Origin: Lentisphaerota bacterium
Lineage (GTDB): Bacteria; Verrucomicrobiota; Kiritimatiellia; UBA8416; JAFGTH01
Reading direction: 5' to 3'
Assembly (NCBI GenBank): GCA_016934225.1
Contig: JAFGTH010000113.1
Span: 1 to 32,423 of the forward strand
DNA length: 32,423 nucleotides
A program made the position numbers and the translations under genes. The notes beneath the pieces were generated by a model. It was given only the letters and a program-made list of their open reading frames with translations. It was not told where the DNA came from and made no database searches. This document shows positions 8,727 through 17,228 of this stretch, piece by piece (the first letter of the stretch is position 1; every line of letters begins with the position of its first letter).

Positions 8727-9485
8727 TCATTTGTATTCCGGACGGTCAATTCCCGGGCTGGGAGAAAAGGTCTTGACTACACGGGCCGGCACACCAAGAG
8801 CCAAACTGTTTGAGGGTATTGGCTTGGTGACAACTGCGCCGGCTCCGACAACACAGTGATCCCCCAATGACGCGTCATCCAGGATCGTCACTCTTGCGCC
8901 AATCCAGGAATTGGCTCCTATGACAAGATCGTTTTCAGACGCTGTGCCGCTCTGATCAGCGAAATCTGTTGCATCGGTATAGTCGTATTCTCCGCCGCTC
9001 AACAGATAGGAATAGGCTCCTATAATGGTTCCGTCCTCAATTGTCAGTTTGTTGGAGGAAAATACCGTGCAGTTCGAGGAAATGTTTACGCGTCTGCCAA
9101 TGTGGATGTCGCCGTTTTTGCAGTAGATACTTGTATTTCTGCCGATAAAAACATTGTCGCCAATTGTAATGCCGTTGTTGTTGTCACCCTTTGCGTCAAT
9201 TAAACACCCATCGTCCACTATCACATTGTCACCGAGACGGATTTTGCAGGGGTGGCGAAGCGTCACATTTCTGCCGACAGCAAGATGTTGTCCGCAAGCG
9301 CCGAATAATGACGGATAAAGACTTCTGCGAAGAAGCAAACCCAATGCGCCGGGCACGGCATTTGAGACAAGCATCACAAACTCAGTCCATATCACCTGCG
9401 AAAGCGGCGCATTTCCGTAATAAAGATCTCTGTAAATTCTGAATGAAGATTTGTCGCGATTTGCCTGTACCGTTCCGATTTTCAT
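8727..9485 (-). CDS. Hexapeptide-repeat acyltransferase (left-handed beta helix)
   Basis: About 252 residues. The middle and C-terminal parts are repeats of the [LIV]-G-x4 type: IGDNVFIGRNTSI, IGRRVNISSNCTV, IGANSWIGARVTI, LGDHCVVGAGAVV, ending in SLALGVPARVVK, the classic end of O-acetyltransferases of the NodL/LacA/WcaF group. These transfer an acetyl group from acetyl-CoA to a sugar in the cytoplasm. The frame continues upstream to 9578 and would overlap asnB, but ATG 9485 is preceded by GAGAGAGG at good spacing, so I used it. The 55-base gap then fits the rest of the operon. Probably acetylates a precursor sugar of the glycan. Confidence 0.85.
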   Translation of the reverse strand: MKIGTVQANRDKSSFRIYRDLYYGNAPLSQVIWTEFVMLVSNAVPGALGLLLRRSLYPSLFGACGQHLAVGRNVTLRHPCKIRLGDNVIVDDGCLIDAKGDNNNGITIGDNVFIGRNTSIYCKNGDIHIGRRVNISSNCTVFSSNKLTIEDGTIIGAYSYLLSGGEYDYTDATDFADQSGTASENDLVIGANSWIGARVTILDDASLGDHCVVGAGAVVTKPIPSNSLALGVPARVVKTFSPSPGIDRPEYK

Positions 9486-9493
9486 GTAACTAA

Positions 9494-9501
9494 CCTCTCT
9501 C
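9494..9501 (-). promoter_or_regulatory. Ribosome binding site that decides the acyltransferase start
   Basis: On the minus strand GAGAGAGG lies 8 bases before the ATG at 9485. The more upstream start in the same frame (9578) would lie inside the end of asnB. Confidence 0.6.
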
Positions 9502-9540
9502 GCGGGACAGTTTCCCATATACAGAGCTGATTGCTCAGGC

Positions 9541-11409
9541 TCAATCATGCACGGCGAATTTATGTTGCCACACCGCAATGTTCATAAGCGCCCACAGCAC
9601 ATGGTTATGGTTATGTTTCATAGCCAAATGCTCGCTTATGAGGCGATTGACATATTCAATATTCATATTATGGCGGATGATCGGTGATTCATTCAGCAGT
9701 GCAATCATATACTCTTTAAGTTGGCCTCTCAATAGATTCTTCACCGGCAGGCTGTAGCCTTGTTTGCCGCGATTCACGATATTGTTCGGCAGAATGCCGT
9801 CCAGCGCCGATCGGAACACATGTTTAGTGCGGAGGCCTTTAAGTTTCCAATTGCCCGGAAGAGAGGCCATGAATTCAACGAATACATGATCCAGCAACGG
9901 AACTCGTATCTCCAGAGAACTGGCCATGCTCATCTTATCTACTTTCATGAGCACACTGTCCGTCATCATGAACCGCATATCGAGATAAATCTCTTTATTT
10001 ACCGAGTCGTTGGCGTCGCATTTTGCCGCAGCGTCCCTGACCTGTCGAAATGGGTCGTCGCAGACATTAAAGAGATCGTTTTTCATTAACATGCGATTGC
10101 GCTGTTCCGTAGTGAAATACTGCCATCTCAGATGCGCTCCGTCTTCAGGCAGGCTGGAGCCTTCAACAAAGCGCTTGAGCATGTTGATTGCGCCCTTTTT
10201 CTGCGGCTGGTCGGGGAGTGCATCTACAAGTTTCTCAATGATACCGCGCCTGATCGGCGCCGGTATGACGCTGAACCAGCGATTGATACGACTAGCCTTA
10301 AAGCGATCGTAACCTGCGAAACTTTCGTCGCCGCCTTCTCCGCTCAGGCAAACAGTTACGTGTTTCTTCGCCTGTTGACACACAAGAAACAGAGGCACCG
10401 CCGACAGGTCGGTCATCGGTTCGTCAAGATGCCATAGCGCTTTTTCCACATGCTCTGTCTGTAAGTCGTCTATCATGAGAATCTGATGTTCGGTCGCAAA
10501 ATAATCGGCGACCTGTTGCGCGTAGTCGAGTTCGCTGAAGGTTTTGTCATGATAGCCGATGGTGAATGTCTTAATGGGTCCGGTTATATGCCGTCTCATC
10601 ATGGCCACTATGGCGCTCGAATCAAGTCCGCCTGAGAGAAACACACCGAGCGGCACGTCGCTGACCAGATGGCTCCTGACGGCTTCATCCAACAGTTGCC
10701 GTTCTTGTTCTACGGCGGCCGAGTATGACAAATGTTGTGGAGCGGGATCGAAATTCAGGTCCCAGTATTGTTCCAGATGGATTGCGCCGTTCTTGTAAAG
10801 CAGACAGCAGCCGGCAGGAAGTTTGTTGATGCCTTCGAACATTGTGTTCGGCGCCGGAACGAACTCAAATCCCACATAGTCATAAAGAGCTTGCCGATTA
10901 AGTTTTCTTTCGATCTGCGGATTTTCCAGAATTGCCTTTATTTCGGATGCGAACGTAAGTCTTCCGTTTGACAGGTGATAATAAAGCGGTTTGATGCCGA
11001 TTCTGTCCCTGGCGAGGAATATAGTTTGTTGTGAAGCGTCCCATATGGCGAAGGCAAACATTCCGCGCAGTTTGTGTATGGACTCAACGCCGAATTCTTC
11101 GTAGGCGTGGACGATAACTTCCGAATCGGCGTGACTGGCAAAGACATGGCCTCTGGCTTCGAGGTCGGCGCGAAGCTCTTGAAAATTGTAAATCTCTCCG
11201 TTGAAAACGAGACGAATAGAACCATCTTCGTTCGACATTGGTTGTCGGCCATGCTCGCTGAGATCTATGATGCTAAGTCGTCTGTGGCCCAGCGATATTC
11301 CTTCTGCACAGAAGACGCCCTGTTGATCCGGCCCCCTGTGGATCATGGTATCCGTCATCCGGGCAACAAGATTGTCATCTTTCCAGTTAAACCCGCAAAT
11401 ACCGCACAT
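9541..11409 (-). CDS. asnB: Asparagine synthase (glutamine-hydrolysing) family amidotransferase
   Basis: 622 residues, the usual AsnB length. It starts MCGICGF, giving the catalytic Cys2 of class II (Ntn) glutaminases once Met is removed. The glutaminase domain also has HRGPDQQG, GHRRLSIIDLS and FNGEIYN. The synthetase domain has LSGGLDSSAIVAMM, the PP-motif that binds ATP pyrophosphate, then SGEGGDESFAGYDRF. GGAG stands about 9 bases before the ATG. AsnB-type enzymes in polysaccharide loci are often dedicated to amidating uronic acids or sugars rather than making free asparagine. Since every neighbour is a glycan gene, that is a real alternative, but both motifs are intact and sequence alone cannot decide. 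Confidence 0.92.
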   Translation of the reverse strand: MCGICGFNWKDDNLVARMTDTMIHRGPDQQGVFCAEGISLGHRRLSIIDLSEHGRQPMSNEDGSIRLVFNGEIYNFQELRADLEARGHVFASHADSEVIVHAYEEFGVESIHKLRGMFAFAIWDASQQTIFLARDRIGIKPLYYHLSNGRLTFASEIKAILENPQIERKLNRQALYDYVGFEFVPAPNTMFEGINKLPAGCCLLYKNGAIHLEQYWDLNFDPAPQHLSYSAAVEQERQLLDEAVRSHLVSDVPLGVFLSGGLDSSAIVAMMRRHITGPIKTFTIGYHDKTFSELDYAQQVADYFATEHQILMIDDLQTEHVEKALWHLDEPMTDLSAVPLFLVCQQAKKHVTVCLSGEGGDESFAGYDRFKASRINRWFSVIPAPIRRGIIEKLVDALPDQPQKKGAINMLKRFVEGSSLPEDGAHLRWQYFTTEQRNRMLMKNDLFNVCDDPFRQVRDAAAKCDANDSVNKEIYLDMRFMMTDSVLMKVDKMSMASSLEIRVPLLDHVFVEFMASLPGNWKLKGLRTKHVFRSALDGILPNNIVNRGKQGYSLPVKNLLRGQLKEYMIALLNESPIIRHNMNIEYVNRLISEHLAMKHNHNHVLWALMNIAVWQHKFAVHD

Positions 11410-11475
11410 GTTCTATATCTCCGCTCCGCATTACAGCTTGTTATTCATGCTGCATTGAGTGAACACCGCAGAGTG

Positions 11476-12462
11476 CTATTTCAGATATCTGTTTGCTTTA
11501 TACCATTCGTATGTTTGCCGTAGCCCCGTGTCCAGATCAATTTTTGGCTCGTATCCGAGTTCTCGTCGAGCTTTGTCTATTTTAAAAGCTCTGTTCTGTC
11601 GGAACCAGTCGGCGCGTCGCCGGAACAAAGGGGGATCCACATGCAGCGGAATATACGCGAGTTCCACGAGCGCCGACAACCAGTACAGCGGCCAAAAAGG
11701 AAAATGACGAATCTTTAAATTGGGGTTCATAATGGCGCCTATCTTTCGCACAATTTCCTCAATCGTATAATATTTGGAGTCGGCAATGATATAGACTTGT
11801 CCTTTCGCTTCCGGCCTGCTGGCGGCCAGTTCGAATGCGTCGTTAAAATTGTCAATATGGAGCGGATGATATAGCGCGTTACCGTTGCCGAAAAAAGGGA
11901 ACATTCCCGAACCCACCCGTTTGAAAAGCATCAGAAATCTGCCGGGATCACCTGGGCCATATATGGCGGTTGGACGCAGTATGGTAATGTCCATACCGCT
12001 TCTAATAAATTCTTGCGCCACTTTTTCGCCCTCATATTTGGTAAATTGATAGTAATCCTCCGGCGCAATAGGAGTCATTTCATCGCCGGGAGGGTTGTCT
12101 ACGTTGCCGTGTACACCCTGAGTGCTGCAATAAACAATCTTACGGACATTTTTTTCGCCTGCGATTTCCAGAAGTCTGCGCATGGCCGTCACGTTCGTAT
12201 TCCAGTAAACCTTTTTAGGGAGATTGACCTTCCGGAATGCGGCAGCAAGATGAAAAATTACTTCGCAATCGCCGATGGCGTCTTTTAGTATCCGCTCATC
12301 AGTGACACTGCCGAGCAGGATTCTTGCGCCGTTTTTCTCCAGATCCTCATAAACCATGCCCTTTTCATTGTCCAATACCACCACTTCATGACCTTTTGAC
12401 AGCAGTCTTCGAACAAGGTGACTGCCGGTGAATCCGGTCCCTCCAGTTACCAATGCCTTCAT
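11476..12462 (-). CDS. NAD-dependent epimerase/dehydratase (extended SDR)
   Basis: 328 residues. The nucleotide site is TGGTGFTG (residues 6-13). Ser113/Thr114 lie in YCSTQGVHG, and the catalytic pair Tyr138 and Lys142 are in YQFTK. LRPTAIYGPGDPGR is the substrate-side motif of extended SDRs such as UDP-sugar 4-epimerases and GDP-sugar dehydratases. GGGGGAG just before the ATG supports the start. It probably makes or reduces a nucleotide sugar used by the locus. The precise substrate is unknown, and a sterol-dehydrogenase-like or 4-ketoreductase activity is also possible within this family. Confidence 0.85.
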   Translation of the reverse strand: MKALVTGGTGFTGSHLVRRLLSKGHEVVVLDNEKGMVYEDLEKNGARILLGSVTDERILKDAIGDCEVIFHLAAAFRKVNLPKKVYWNTNVTAMRRLLEIAGEKNVRKIVYCSTQGVHGNVDNPPGDEMTPIAPEDYYQFTKYEGEKVAQEFIRSGMDITILRPTAIYGPGDPGRFLMLFKRVGSGMFPFFGNGNALYHPLHIDNFNDAFELAASRPEAKGQVYIIADSKYYTIEEIVRKIGAIMNPNLKIRHFPFWPLYWLSALVELAYIPLHVDPPLFRRRADWFRQNRAFKIDKARRELGYEPKIDLDTGLRQTYEWYKANRYLK

Positions 12463-12569
12463 GTGTCTCCCCCGTTTTGAATTAGATGAGTTCGTAAAAC
12501 CAAAATCATGAACAGAATAACTTCGCGTTGTGCGCGAGAAATATCCGTGTGCCTGTTGTTAATCTGCAA

Positions 12570-13364
12570 TTATATCTCTTTTCCGAGCCTTTCACTGCTG
12601 TTCTGTAAGGGTGAATGTTCTTTTTTTACAAATTCGACAATTACCGGCGAACCCCATAGCGCCGTCAAGCCAAGCAGCGCGCAGCAATATTCCGCCGAAG
12701 CCGACAATGTGCGGCATCGCATTAAACGATGCAAGACCATTGGTAATAAAAACTGTGGTTTGCGAACGTTCTGAACAAATTCATTCTTTTCGAATTCATC
12801 TCGTACTTGCCTGTGTTTGAACAGTTTCCATGTGCGGGTATTGGTCTCGATTTTTCTTTTGGCTTCAAACAGCATTGGAGCAATTGCATTAACGCTTTGA
12901 CTCGTAGGATAGTCAACTATGACATATTGTCGGGCAACACGACATAACTCTCGGACAAGAACGGGCCATTGTGTGCAATGTGTCAGCATTCGAAAGCTGA
13001 TAACCGTGTCAAAAGAGTTATCGCGAAACGGTAAATCTATTACATTTCCGACCCGGAAAAGACACTGTCCCGAGTCTACAATATCAGAGATTCGTTTCCT
13101 GCAGGATTCTGAGCTTCCCAGCACCGTAACTGAGTAGCCGTTACGGCACAAGGGTATCGCAAGTTGTCCGTGCCCGCCGCCGACATCAAGAATTGTATCC
13201 TTGCGCCGACTCTTGAGCAGGCGAAGCGTGATTTTCTCTTGAACTGACAGCATCCATTCTCCTGTAGAACCGGTGAAACGGGTTGCGTAATCGTCCGAAG
13301 ACGTTTCTATATCGGCTGTTTCCGGAAACGGCGATACGGTCAATTGTTGTGTGTCCTGTGACAT
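12570..13364 (-). CDS. Class I SAM-dependent methyltransferase
   Basis: 264 residues from the ATG at 13364. Motif I is ILDVGGGHGQLAI (about residues 58-70). VTVLGSSESC follows as the strand that ends at the ribose-binding position, unusually without the usual acidic residue. FRVGNVIDLPFRDNSFDTVISFRMLTHC matches the Methyltransf_11/UbiE pattern. A C-terminal hydrophobic stretch (TLSASAEYCCALLGLTALWG) could help it sit at the membrane. An in-frame TTG at 13409 would add 15 residues; neither start has a clear ribosome site. Located between the GT8 and the epimerase genes, so a sugar- or lipid-methylating role is inferred. Confidence 0.78.
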   Translation of the reverse strand: MSQDTQQLTVSPFPETADIETSSDDYATRFTGSTGEWMLSVQEKITLRLLKSRRKDTILDVGGGHGQLAIPLCRNGYSVTVLGSSESCRKRISDIVDSGQCLFRVGNVIDLPFRDNSFDTVISFRMLTHCTQWPVLVRELCRVARQYVIVDYPTSQSVNAIAPMLFEAKRKIETNTRTWKLFKHRQVRDEFEKNEFVQNVRKPQFLLPMVLHRLMRCRTLSASAEYCCALLGLTALWGSPVIVEFVKKEHSPLQNSSERLGKEI

Positions 13365-13464
13365 AAGAATACGTTCATCAGATAAATAAGACGCAACATA
13401 GCAGATCAAACCGTAATGTCCAAGAAACTATGAGTGTAAAGACAAATGCATTAAAATCGCGTTA

Positions 13465-14349
13465 TTATGCGAGACCGAAACGCTGTCGGTGCTCGAACCA
13501 TATCTTCATTTTGGGAAGATCCGGCGCCTGCAAGGGCTTGACCCCGGCGTAATGCAAAAGTCGCACGTCAGGATCGCGCTGTTGGTCGTTCCAGAAAAAT
13601 TCGGCATGGCAGTTGAAGTCCGGTGATATATACCGCACGCGTTTGAATCGGAAGAAGCGGTTGATTATATCCTGGTCAGCAACTGCGCCGCTGGGATGTT
13701 TGAACAATTCGGCATATACCGATTCGTTCAAATATTTGCGTCCGATTGACATAACACCGGTATTGACTCCGCGGCTGAGTGTTCTGTATCCGGCGAGTCT
13801 CCGCTTGCGCGCCAAGTCTCGTCCCGGCATGCAGGCCGCGAAGTCGGCGCGAAGCGTGAACAAAGAGGAGATATCGCCGAGGCACAACATATCGGAGTCG
13901 AGAAAAACAATACGATCGAACTCCGTATGTCGAAAACACTCCAGCGAAAACAATGCAGGGATCATATGTTCCGGGGTTTGTCCTGCCAGCGCGCGGTATT
14001 TTTCTTCATTAATTTCAAGGAATTGAAACTTGTCATATAGATTAGACAATTCATTTTGATTGAATTGGGAAAGAGGAGAAAGGTTTTTACTATAGAATAC
14101 GAGCCAAGGCAAAGACAACCATGGGTTGTGAAGCCTTACTGATTTCAGAAACACAAGAAAGTAAGGAAAAAATTTATCGTTCAATACCGTGGCGCAGGCC
14201 GTGTTCTCCGAAGCGTGAATTATTCCAGATGTTAAAGTTGATTCATGATTCACCGGGTCAAAGAAGATATCCGTTTTATCCCATGCACATACAAATCCGT
14301 TCGCAACCCGTTTAACCAGCAGCCAGATTAACCTGATTATTTTTCTCAT
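13465..14349 (-). CDS. Glycosyltransferase family 8-like
   Basis: 294 residues. The GT-A DxD motif is Asp151-Ser-Asp153 in FDRIVFLDSDML. GVNTGVMSI (about 195-202), ADQDIIN (about 224-230) and HYAGVKP (His266, Lys271) are the standard GT8 metal and donor-binding blocks of LgtC/glycogenin relatives, which are retaining enzymes using UDP-hexoses. The first 30 residues are basic and hydrophobic (IIRLIWLLVKRV) and may tether it to the inner membrane. It is the first gene of the leftward ten-gene block and is divergent from the GT4 gene at 14516. Confidence 0.85.
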   Translation of the reverse strand: MRKIIRLIWLLVKRVANGFVCAWDKTDIFFDPVNHESTLTSGIIHASENTACATVLNDKFFPYFLVFLKSVRLHNPWLSLPWLVFYSKNLSPLSQFNQNELSNLYDKFQFLEINEEKYRALAGQTPEHMIPALFSLECFRHTEFDRIVFLDSDMLCLGDISSLFTLRADFAACMPGRDLARKRRLAGYRTLSRGVNTGVMSIGRKYLNESVYAELFKHPSGAVADQDIINRFFRFKRVRYISPDFNCHAEFFWNDQQRDPDVRLLHYAGVKPLQAPDLPKMKIWFEHRQRFGLA

Positions 14350-14479
14350 GAGAAAATCATGCGATCGAAAGATCTAATACTCAAGTAATATGCAGCAACT
14401 GCAAATATTTGGCTATATTTTACTGCTTTTCTTTTTCTATCCTTCACCGCGATTTCTTGCGACCTGGTCTTTGGCGGTC

Positions 14480-14509
14480 TTGCCAAAGATTGCTCAAGCA
14501 AGGTATAGT
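14480..14509 (+). promoter_or_regulatory. Possible sigma70-type promoter for the GT4 gene, leaderless geometry
   Basis: TTGCCA (14480-14485) and TATAGT (14504-14509) are separated by 18 bases, each one mismatch from consensus. Transcription would begin about 7 bases later, at or next to the ATG at 14516, so the message would have almost no leader. If translation instead starts at 14390 this site is inside the gene. Confidence 0.3.
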
Positions 14510-14515
14510 TCATTA

Positions 14516-15688
14516 ATGAAAAAGGTTCTGTTTATCTCATCACAACCGTTTTTCCAATGGCGCGGTTCACCTATTCGCGTTGGATTTGACGTTCGGGTTT
14601 TGGCTGAGGCCGGATTTGCGGTGGATCTTTTAACATTGCCGATCGGCGATTCCAAAGAGATCACAGGGGTGCGGGTGATCAGGACGCCAAATCTGTTTCT
14701 GGTTAAGAATGTGCCCATCGGCCCTTCATTGGCCAAAGCGGCATTCGATGTGCTGTTGTTCTTTCACGGGATTTTGCTCATAGTTCGAAACAGATACAGT
14801 GTTATTCATTGCGTAGAGGACGCCGGCGTGATTGGCGTGGCGCTTTCTCGAATCGCGCGTGTGCCTCTTGTGTTCGAAAAACATTCCGATCCGTTATCGT
14901 ATGGAAAGGGCCGTTTCCGCAACATATTGATGAAGATTTATGGCAGGGTTGAGGTGTTTGTTGCCCGTTGTGCGGCGGCGACAATCGGTACAGGACAAGG
15001 GCTTGTTGATCAATTGCTGGCAATGGGAACCGGTCGTCCGGTTCATCATATATTCGATATTCCTTCCTCATTGACCAGGGCGACTCCAGAAAAAACCGCT
15101 GCGGTGCGAAACACGCTCAAACACGAGCCGAACGAGATGTTGATAATGTTTGTCGGTTCGTTTGCCGTTTATCAAGGAGTAGATCTGATTCTTGAATCTG
15201 TAGCCAAAGTTGTTTCCCTGCACAGCAACGCAAGATTTATTATAATTGGAGGAACTTCCGCGGAAATTGCGGCCAGGAAAAAGATTGTTGATGCCGCTGG
15301 GTGTAGCTCCGCTGTTTCATTTATTGGGAAAGTGCATCCGGACAAGCTTCCGAATTATCTGGCAGCAGCCGATATATTGCTTTCTCCAAGACTTGCCGGT
15401 GTGAACACGCCTTTGAAGATTCTGGATTACCTTAAAGCAGGCAGGGCCATTGTGGCGACAGATACCGAATCAAACAGACTGATTCTGGATCGCGGCATTG
15501 CCCTGTTGGCTAAACCGGATTCGAATGCGTTTGCCGAAGCCATTTGCGCGCTTTTGTCGAACGATTCGCTGAAAAACGAACTGGCGCGGAAAGGACATGA
15601 TCTGATCGAGAACCTCTACAATTTTGAGGAATTTAAACGTCGGCTCATAGCATGCTACGACGAAATTCTGGAGACCAAAGAGAAATGA
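14516..15688 (+). CDS. Glycosyltransferase family 4 (GT-B)
   Basis: 390 residues from the ATG at 14516. MKKVLFISSQPFFQWRGSPIR begins the first GT-B Rossmann domain with the loop that contacts the acceptor. IIVRNRYSVIHCVEDAGVIG and MLIMFVGSFAVYQGVDLILES mark the two domains. The C-terminal PLKILDYLKAGRAIVATD is the donor-binding helix in place of a strict E-x7-E motif. The frame is open back to 14390, but the extra 42 residues are hydrophobic with no ribosome site, so I prefer the internal ATG; AAGG lies about 12 bases before it. It overlaps the downstream hydrolase-like gene by 4 bases (ATGA), so the two work as a pair. Confidence 0.82.
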   Translation: MKKVLFISSQPFFQWRGSPIRVGFDVRVLAEAGFAVDLLTLPIGDSKEITGVRVIRTPNLFLVKNVPIGPSLAKAAFDVLLFFHGILLIVRNRYSVIHCVEDAGVIGVALSRIARVPLVFEKHSDPLSYGKGRFRNILMKIYGRVEVFVARCAAATIGTGQGLVDQLLAMGTGRPVHHIFDIPSSLTRATPEKTAAVRNTLKHEPNEMLIMFVGSFAVYQGVDLILESVAKVVSLHSNARFIIIGGTSAEIAARKKIVDAAGCSSAVSFIGKVHPDKLPNYLAAADILLSPRLAGVNTPLKILDYLKAGRAIVATDTESNRLILDRGIALLAKPDSNAFAEAICALLSNDSLKNELARKGHDLIENLYNFEEFKRRLIACYDEILETKEK

Positions 15689-16467
15689 CAGTAATTGCCG
15701 ATACCCACTTTCACATGTATCCCTGCTACAATCTCGATTCCTCGCTCCGGTATTTGTGGAAGAATCTGAGCAGTCATGGTTATGCGGACGCGCAGAAAGC
15801 GGCGTTTCTTGTCGAACGCCACGACTGTCACTTTTTTGATGAGTTGGCGGCAGGAGCCGTCAAAACGAATGAAATTGAATCTCAATCCATTCTCGAATCG
15901 GCATGTCTGTGTATTAAATTCGGTGACTGCTCCGACGACATGTTGGTGTTTGCCGGTCGTCAAATTGTGACTGCCGAGCGCATAGAGATTCTGGGTCTGA
16001 CAATGATTTCATCAGTTCCGGATGGTCTGTCGGCTAATGAAACTGTAGCCGCAATCTTGGAATCATCCGGAACGCCGGTGCTTGCATGGGCGCCGGGGAA
16101 ATGGCTGTTCAAAAGAGCTGCTGTTGTCGAAAAATTGTTTGAGGAATTTGCGCCGGGACAGTTGCTTGTTGGCGATACTGCGCTTAGACCGATAATATGG
16201 GCGGAGCCGGTTTTGATGCGGAAGGCGCGATTGAGCGGATTTACAGTAGTGGCAGGGTCGGATCCGCTCCCGTTTGCGGGAGAAGAAACGCGTATGGGCG
16301 GTTATGCGACGATGTTAAGAGGACAAATAAATGCTCTGTATCCGGTTACAACTGTTCGTCGTTTGCTTGGCGTGAAAAATGCCGATACGACTCTTGTCGG
16401 AAAACGTTGCGGACCTTTTTCCGCGGCATACCGGGTCATTCGCATGATGTTGAAACAGCGTTGCTAA
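15685..16467 (+). CDS. Metal-dependent hydrolase-like protein (PHP/amidohydrolase type)
   Basis: 260 residues. An H-x-H motif (His8, His10 in ADTHFHMYP) stands at the end of the first strand, and GDTALRP and AGSDPLPFAGEE (Asp193) occur later, matching the metal ligands of TIM-barrel amidohydrolases or PHP enzymes. I cannot name the substrate. I chose ATG 15685 because it overlaps the stop of the GT4 gene (ATGA) and puts the H-x-H motif in its normal place near the N-terminus; a TTG/ATG further upstream would run into the GT4 gene. No signal peptide, so cytoplasmic. Pairing with a glycosyltransferase suggests sugar deacetylation, phosphate removal or a regulatory role. Its last 4 bases overlap the end of the opposite-strand GT2 gene. 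Confidence 0.68.
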   Translation: MTVIADTHFHMYPCYNLDSSLRYLWKNLSSHGYADAQKAAFLVERHDCHFFDELAAGAVKTNEIESQSILESACLCIKFGDCSDDMLVFAGRQIVTAERIEILGLTMISSVPDGLSANETVAAILESSGTPVLAWAPGKWLFKRAAVVEKLFEEFAPGQLLVGDTALRPIIWAEPVLMRKARLSGFTVVAGSDPLPFAGEETRMGGYATMLRGQINALYPVTTVRRLLGVKNADTTLVGKRCGPFSAAYRVIRMMLKQRC

Positions 16468-17228
16468 ACCGTGCCAATCTTCTGTCGTTCCCAGAGCTTG
16501 GCGTATTTTGCAAAGACGCCATATGCAGTTGTGACTGCTATAATTAACCCTGGGAGACCGTCAAGAAACCCTCGCTTTAAAAAATAACATCGTATGAACT
16601 TAAACCATGGCCTGAAAATTAAATTAAAGATCTTAAAAGAAGCGTGCTCGTTGTCCAGGCTTTCCGCCGTAATGCTTGAGAACTTGTTTATGGTGCTTAA
16701 TTGGTCGCTTATGCCGGTATAAGTATAGTGGTAAAGATTGCCGGACAGTCTTTTCACCGCTCCGTTGACCGTTGTGCGATCATGTGGTTCCTGACCGCCG
16801 CATGTGCCGAGCGCTTTACGGAAAAGACGCAATTTTGCATCCGGGTACCAATCGCCGTGAGTAATCCATCTGCCAAGGTATCTAACCAGACGCGGAAATT
16901 CGTAACCGGCATAATTCTTATTGGAGCCCGATTCGAATTCGCCGAGTATCTCGTCGCGCAGTTGGTCAGATACTTCTTCGTCTGCGTCAATAAATAGGAT
17001 CCATGGGCCGGATGCGAAGTCTTTGATGAGGTTCTTTTGGCCTATGTATCCAAGCCACTTGTGCTGGTAAACCAGATCGGTATATTCCTTGCATATCGCC
17101 ACTGTCCGATCCGTGCTGAAACTGTCCACAACGACTATTTCGTCAACCCACTTAACGCTTTCCAGACATCGTCGAATATTATTTTCTTCATTACCGGCTG
17201 TTATGCAGGCGGAGATTCGTTCTCGCAT
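16464..17228 (-). CDS. Glycosyltransferase family 2, WaaE/KdtX-like
   Basis: 254 residues. ISACITAGNEENNIRRCL, VDSFSTDRT (35-42) and FIDADEEVS (DxD at 81-83) are hallmark motifs of the WaaE/KdtX group of GT2 enzymes, which add a glucose to the inner core of LPS. GRWITHGDWYPDAKLRLFRK is also characteristic of that group. The C-terminus has a hydrophobic segment that may attach it to the membrane. GGGGAG lies 9 bases before the ATG. It is a lone minus-strand gene converging on the HxH hydrolase gene and divergent from the GT2 at 17516. An LPS-core role is inferred from family; other beta-glycosyl transfer is possible. Confidence 0.85.
   Translation of the reverse strand: MRERISACITAGNEENNIRRCLESVKWVDEIVVVDSFSTDRTVAICKEYTDLVYQHKWLGYIGQKNLIKDFASGPWILFIDADEEVSDQLRDEILGEFESGSNKNYAGYEFPRLVRYLGRWITHGDWYPDAKLRLFRKALGTCGGQEPHDRTTVNGAVKRLSGNLYHYTYTGISDQLSTINKFSSITAESLDNEHASFKIFNLIFRPWFKFIRCYFLKRGFLDGLPGLIIAVTTAYGVFAKYAKLWERQKIGTV

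Noticed and set aside
9486..9578. Upstream start for the hexapeptide acyltransferase
   Set aside because: It would overlap asnB by 38 bases and ignores a good ribosome site before the ATG at 9485.
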